Below are positions 59,117 through 64,000 of a stretch of DNA of 64,000 nt, one piece after another. The DNA is taken from assembly GCA_963920765.1 (NCBI GenBank), contig OY987247.1, forward strand, positions 11,256,471 to 11,320,470, read 5' to 3'. Position 1 is the stretch's first letter. Each line of letters opens with the position of its first letter. A program made the position numbers and the translations under genes. This DNA is from Ulota crispa (lineage: Eukaryota; Streptophyta; Bryopsida; Orthotrichales; Orthotrichaceae). The notes below the pieces were generated by a model. That model was not told the origin of the DNA and searched no databases. It saw only the letters and a list, made by a program, of their open reading frames with translations.

Positions 59117-60004
59117 TACAAGCACAACAAATAAATGCTTCAGTTTTTTGGTCTAGGGGTATTTGTGTAATTTCTGAAAGAGCTGGGGTATTTGTGTAAA
59201 TATGGCAAACTTCAAGGGTATCCATGAATTTTTCCTTTGAAATAACCTGCTACCAATCAAGAGAGCAATACCTCCTTCTGAGAATTTGCATTCTTGTAAT
59301 TTAGGTTTTGGAGGAAAGAGCTTGCATTTCTTGCAGCAACCACACCCCGCACAAATTCTAAGGGAGATATCACGCATTTCATCGTCAAGTTCATGGAGAA
59401 GTGACCTGGCACTCCCTATAGCAAAGGAAAATAACTTAGACAATCTTTCTTATACAATGGTCAAAACTCTCACTTACTTTGTTCCAATCCATCATCCTGC
59501 TTTTAGAGTTGGAGCAAGAATGCAAAGAATAATAGTGTAGTGCATTCTGATAGAATGAACTGGTAAGAAGAATTTTGATGAGTTATTTGCATTAGGGTCA
59601 GCTCAAGAACAACTAAGCGGGTTTTTTACTATTACAAGCATCTAGTTTTACTTATTTTTGTCACAAATATAGTGTATATTTACTTTTATAAATTTTGATC
59701 ATCCCATTTATATGTCTGCAATCATCTAATTGGGGGCAGTTTTGACATGTAGGGTTAAGTTCCAACTAAGAACCAAATTGGTGATTTCTATAAAAATGAG
59801 ATTTGGCAAAATAGGTGACACACTTCAGATTTTCAATGCACTCCCAAACCCTAGATAGCATCTATCTTTCTTGCTATCTTTTCAAAGAACCTTTATTGTA
59901 AATGAGCAATGCTAATCAAGATGGGTGGAAAAACTTCTCTCCCAACAAGTTCAAACAAATGGCAAGTTTCAACAAAATGGCAAACTCAAATAGGTGCAAG
60001 ATGC
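59117..60004. other. No supported gene
   Basis: A minus frame at 59153-59443 has a cysteine cluster, CAGCGCCKKCK. It is not recognised and could be part of the broken gene or unrelated. Confidence 0.3.
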
Positions 60005-60469
60005 TCAAATTACAAGCAACAAAATCTCAAATGCAATTGAAGCAATACAAACTTGGCTTTTTTCCAACCAATGCCAAGCATGGTAGCAAAAATTATGCAC
60101 TCCAATTCTCTGCCTTTGAACATCTTTCTTGCTTGGACTAATCCTTGTTTCATTAGTCCACCATGAGACCACTGCATCAATAGTAGATTGCTGAAGTGCA
60201 TCCTTCCTCCTCTTACGATCATTCTTGGCCCACACCTCACCCTTCACACCCTTGTCAAGCATGCTGCGACGCTTCATAGCCCTCTTTAGAGTTCTTCTAT
60301 TCAATCCAATACAATTCCTAGCAATCTCAATACAATTCTTGACAACCAGTGAAATTACAACAGCTTCAAGAACATTTCTAACAAGGTGTTGATCTTTATT
60401 AGGCACATACCTCAAACTACTCCAAGCTTGTGCAAGAACATTGCAAATAATGCGGCAATATATGATCAA

Positions 60470-61641
60470 GTTCCTGACAGCGCATGTAGCAGACTCAAGG
60501 AGATCACTCCTTATAATTTTATGGTATACATGTGAGTTAAGAGGGTATTTGAAGTAAGCCTATTTATCTAAAACATGGTATTTAAAATGACCATACTTTT
60601 ATATAAAAAATTATGCAGGTCATATTTCCAGTATCCTATGCTTTTTTATAAGTTAATTCATTTGGTTTTTAAATGGGGCTATTTTATGTACAAATAACGT
60701 TTGTTCAATTTTATCCTATCTCCATTGTTCATCAAAAAAAATTTACTTTCTATTACATATACACACATGATATTCACTATGAAACCAATAACAAGCATAT
60801 GAATTAAAAGACTATTGTCATTTGTCCAAGTGGAAATTTTTATTAACAAGTTTTTAATATTTCTCAATTCTATGGCAATCATGTATTTAAAACAATTTAA
60901 CTTGGAGAGCAACAAACAACATTAAATTTTTTTACAACCCCTATTTGTCAAGGCTAATTTATTGATAAAAAATCCTACTACTTAATGTTTTTACATACCC
61001 TAATTTATATATACTAAAATATACAATATTTCATGAACTCTATAGTAGCTCTAGATATTATATAAATTTTTTATCCTTTGAATTAAATGGACCCTATCGT
61101 TTAACTCATGTGGTTTTTAAAACATAGGCTAGTGATCTCCTCGAGGTAGTAGAATGTTTGGGAGAACTTGTTGCAATATGGGATGCTCTAATAATCTTTC
61201 TATAACAACTCTTTCAAATTCTATCCCCTGTTGGAGGTTAGGTCATCCACCATAACAGCAAGTTCATCATCTTTAGTTGCAATTGTGCTTTCAAAGGCTT
61301 GTGGACTACTACTTTGTCTAGATTTTTCTAGCCCTAAAGTCAATTGTGCTAACAATCTCTTATGCATGCAAGTTCTCTCCCGTAACCTATCCTTGGCTTG
61401 TCTTCTCCTCTCTTTCTCTCACTTTTGTTTTGCTTGCGCAATCTCTATCTTCTCTTGTAACTCCTTGCAAGAACCCTTCTGCAATTGTGAAACTCCCATA
61501 GCCTAATTCCAAGAGTGAACATGTAACATTAAAAGGACTTCCCATCCATTTCTTCTTACAATTTCTCTTGACTAAGGGCACAAGACCCATAAACCACCAA
61601 ATCCATTCTTGGCCCACCCTTTTATATCCATGCGGGAAGAG
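60470..61641. other. Nothing recognised
   Basis: Short frames only. A minus frame at 61387-61617 is unknown. Confidence 0.35.
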
Positions 61642-61897
61642 AACACCATATTAGATAAATTGGGAAAAATAGTATTTTTTGGGACTTTTGAAGGTTTTAG
61701 GTGATCACCTAAAACCAAGCTCAGCTTTTTTTTAGGGTACATGTGTTGTCACTTGAGAGGAGGAATTTGCAAGGGAAAAAATCGTAGTGGCTCATACTAA
61801 ATTTGATACTTTCAAATTTGGTTTAAGGTGACTTTTTTGGATCCAGGTGACATACAAATTGGGACCCCCCATTTCCCAATTTACCTAATATGGTGTT
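61642..61897. mobile_element. AACACCATAT-family MITE with AGAG duplication
   Basis: The left end AACACCATATTAGATAAATT pairs with the right end AATTTACCTAATATGGTGTT. AGAG on both sides (61638-61641 and 61898-61901). The interior contains an AGGTGATCACCT palindrome and TTTGCAAGGGAAAAAATCG. Confidence 0.9.
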
Positions 61898-62109
61898 AGA
61901 GAGACAAAATTGGGGTTGCTCATAGTAGTCTAGCCATTGGTGGATTTTTGAATGATAAAGAACCTCAACAAAAGATAATTTAATTTAGGAATGTTGAAGA
62001 TTGTTTGCCACAATATGTTCATTTTGAAGATAACATGTATAAGTTATGTGACAAGATTGAAAATTGACATATAAAAATGCATGTAGATCATATTTTTAAA
62101 TTTTGTTTT

Positions 62110-62690
62110 ATATTTAAATGAAAGTCATCAAATCAAAAAAGTAAAAAAAGGGATTGAGGTAGGTTTGAAGTGGAGCTCAAAGTTGCCTCAAGCACACCTT
62201 AAGGTATCTACATTTTAATTGAATACAAATGTGAAAGTATCCCCGGTTGTAAAAGTAGCCATGGCGGAAGGTTCCAGGGTGAGGACAACAATTTTGTAAA
62301 GTCCATTTCTAGTTCCACTTAAAAATAGAGTAGAGTTAAAATTTAAAGTTATAAATGGAATGAAGTGAAATTTGGGGGACACAAGGATAGGAAGCATGGG
62401 AACAAGGGACATGGGGATAGGGGACATGGGGGGAATGTGGCATAGAGTTGATGCATCACCCTGGCAATACAACAGGTATAGGGCTTGTTTTTATATTTTT
62501 GTTTTGCATTTAGATGAAAGTCATCAAATCAAAAAAGTGAAAAAAAAGGATTGAGACATGCTTCAAGTGGAGCTCAAACCTAACTCAAGCACACCTCAAG
62601 GTATTATTTTATACATTTTTTGCATTTAGTTGAAAGTTATCAGACCAAACCTACCTCAAGCACATTTCAAGGTTATTTTATATTTTTGTA
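62110..62690 (+). repeat. Local direct repeats and a GGGGACATG minisatellite
   Basis: A block with GAAAGTCATCAAATCAAAAA and CAAGTGGAGCTCAAA, followed by CAAGCACACCT, occurs at about 62122 and 62516, with a shorter third copy at about 62629. Between them, at 62374-62440, lie degenerate GGGGACATGGGGATA units. Confidence 0.65.
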
Positions 62691-62873
62691 TTTGCTTATT
62701 TTTAATTAGGTATTTTTTATTTTTTCCTTTTTGATTGGACTTCCTAAACGACTATATAATGACTCAATCATAGTAAAATTGAATCGTTTAGGACATTTGC
62801 AATTGTTGTAAACGAGTCGTTTAGGACAAGATTTCTTCTAGTGCAAGTAGGCAAACAATTAGTTTATTCATTA

Positions 62874-63509
62874 GGAAAAATTTGAGCCCTCCAAGAGCCC
62901 CCTAAGGTTTAGCAAACCAAGCTATTGATTAGTTAGCATGAGTACAAGAAAAGGGCACTCATACCTATTGCTACCTTCTATGAAATACCTAAGCCACGTG
63001 TACAATTCAAAACAATTAAAAAGGCATTGCACTCAAAAGTATGTTTATTTTTTTAATTTTCTATTCATTATCCAAGTACTTCATTCATCTATTTAAATAG
63101 AGTAAAGTAATTTTTGGTCCTATTGTACATTTATACCCATAGTTTTGTCCAATTGGGATAACATAATAATATAAGTTTCATGATTGCATTGAATTCAAAA
63201 GGTGAGCAGAAATAGATCACTAGAAAAAAACTGCGTTAGAACCCACTAAAAAATGTAAGGTAGTTTATGTTGAGTTCCATGTTTCCAATGCAAAATTTTG
63301 TTGAACAACAAAAAAATTGCGTTGTACATCAAATTTTTTTGTTGTAAACATAGAACTCAACATAAACTACCTTACAATTTATAATGGGTTCTAACGCAAT
63401 TTTCTACTAGTGAGATTAGTGATTTATTTGTTGTAGTATGTACATATATTAAATATCTTTTAGAGACTTTGTATGAGGCTCTTACCTCTTGGAGGGCTCA
63501 GAATTTTCT
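62874..63509. mobile_element. GGAAAAATTTGAGCCCTC MITE with nested hairpin
   Basis: The left end GGAAAAATTTGAGCCCTCC pairs with the right end GGAGGGCTCAGAATTTTC. TA precedes the left end and TTA follows the right one. It is interrupted by a CACTA-type hairpin at 63218-63412. Confidence 0.65.
63218..63412. mobile_element. CACTA-type hairpin MITE, arms about 75 bases
   Basis: The left end CACTAGAAAAAAACTGCGTT pairs with the right end AACGCAATTTTCTACTAGTG. The arms match through AAGGTAGTTTATGTTGAGTT. Flanking triplets GAT and AGA do not match. Confidence 0.8.
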
Positions 63510-63589
63510 TAATGCAACTTGGCAGCTATGCTTGAAAGCATGAATTTTTTTTGGAGTCTTTTAGCTTGCCTTCAATAAGCTTTATAATA

Positions 63590-63870
63590 ATTGTCCAATT
63601 TCCAATTCCATATGTTATTCATTTCATATAAAAGATTTATATATATATATATACACATATGCTCTCATCACATGTTTTGAGTTTACACTAGAAAAAAAAA
63701 GTAATATCTTAGGTGAGTTGTTTGGAGTGCTGAATTGATAATGCCCTTAATGAGTTTATGTGGGCGCCCTAGTGCTGAATTAAGAGGACTTAGGTTTCAG
63801 CCTTCAGTCAGGTGCTCACTCAGTTAGGATTCCAATTGCCACATCCTATCAGAGCTCCAAATCCCATCAG
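63590..63870 (+). repeat. Dispersed segment paralogous to 39590-40580
   Basis: Shares GAGTTGTTTGGAGTGCT, GAGGACTTAGGTTTC and CAGGTGCTCACTCAG in order. Holds only a short TTAA...GGGCGCC remnant where the other copy has a 763-bp insert. Confidence 0.65.
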
Positions 63871-64000
63871 AGGCGCCATGATCAAGAACCCTTCTTCGCA
63901 TACACAGTCCATCGAGGTTACATGACTGGTCTCACGCAAATGCAAGAGACACCCCTCGCGTCCCAAATCCTCACAGCCTGTGGCTACAGCGTAGAAGATC
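63871..64000 (+). CDS. Possible exon running off the window end (unrecognised)
   Basis: One plus frame is open to the edge and includes PFFAYTVHRGYMTGL and LASQILTACGYSVED. GC content rises here, as at the MTPSL genes. The start is unclear (an ATG at 63932, in YMTGL, is in this frame). I do not recognise the product. Confidence 0.3.

Larger units (their letters stand above)
48546..60469 (-). pseudogene. Broken transposase-like gene, minus strand, with nested insertions
   Basis: Minus-strand pieces follow the order of a repetitive plant and animal protein family that I take to be a DDE-type transposase. Reading from 60469: a basic segment with ETRISPSKKDVQRQRIGVH; at 57863-57537 a zinc-binding-like CLTGECENCGFHLIPLC; at 51107-50520 a block with DFAKKYFFRGQDEIQNQHW, YYISDDQTHNSLFIEY and then VWSDG; at 49238-48915 a block with SSHGKGLHNKAGACLKQAL; at 48857-48546 a tail with QVGDHFAILAYAKD. 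The conserved Asp of SDG and the HGKG-GA motif suggest an RNase H-like core. Frames are broken by several stops and shifts. A MITE holding a CACTA element interrupts it exactly between CDMKLDP and the next block. About 1.3 kb between 50520 and 49238 may be an intron or another insert. The class is unknown. Confidence 0.6.

Noticed and set aside
59153-59443. Cysteine-cluster frame as a metallothionein or zinc finger gene
   Set aside because: The CAGCGCCKKCK cluster is short, has no conserved spacing known to me and lies between MITEs. There is too little to call a gene.
1-64000. LTR retrotransposon or virus-derived element
   Set aside because: I found no paired direct LTRs, primer-binding site or reverse transcriptase, integrase or capsid motif in the window.

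Overview
The window looks like nuclear DNA of a non-seed land plant (lycophyte, fern or bryophyte). The reasons are two intact terpene synthase genes of the microbial type (MTPSL), a class known from non-seed plants, and nuclear copies of mitochondrial DNA carrying sdh3, sdh4, rps4, trnS(UGA) and trnG(UCC), with sdh3 split by two group II introns. A seed plant is unlikely. Which non-seed lineage it is cannot be settled from this sequence. Most of the window is AT-rich, transposon-derived DNA. The only convincing functional protein genes are the two MTPSLs, at 13832-14959 and 42785-43906, both on the plus strand and visibly GC-richer than their surroundings.

Layout. 1-5860: two CACTA-like non-autonomous elements in inverted orientation, the first cut by the window edge, with arrays of a 10-bp repeat inside them. 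5.9-12.7 kb: small hairpin MITEs, a decayed PIF/Harbinger transposase (about 6855-7910) and a TTAA-flanked element. 12.9-15.3 kb: first MTPSL with 5' and 3' flanks. 16-18 kb: further MITEs and a foldback. 19161-28321: a second inverted pair of the same CACTA-like family enclosing a mitochondrial segment (sdh3-sdh4) and nuclear DNA; a second mitochondrial segment (trnS, trnG, rps4) starts directly after it. 30-41 kb: foldbacks, a palindrome-bearing tandem array of about 115 bp period, MITEs and gene scraps. 41.8-44.1 kb: second MTPSL in a diverged duplicate of the first segment. 47390-47589: run of N. 48.5-60.5 kb, minus strand: a broken transposase-like gene, split by a MITE into which a 5.96-kb CACTA-type element has inserted. 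61-64 kb: MITEs, short repeats and a possible exon running off the end.

The two MTPSLs encode class I terpene synthases with the DDxxxD and NDxxSxxxE metal-binding motifs intact. Their amino halves differ at roughly one residue in six, while 590 bp covering the last 138 codons or so and the 3' UTR are identical, which suggests recent gene conversion. The two CACTA-like inverted pairs also look homogenised within each pair. The main themes of the window are therefore gene conversion between dispersed copies and heavy nesting of TIR elements. Target-site duplications can be read directly for many of them: ATA, TAT, GTA and AAA for CACTA types, TTAA for a piggyBac-like group, and 4-bp duplications for an AACACCATAT group. 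I saw no LTR or virus-like element.
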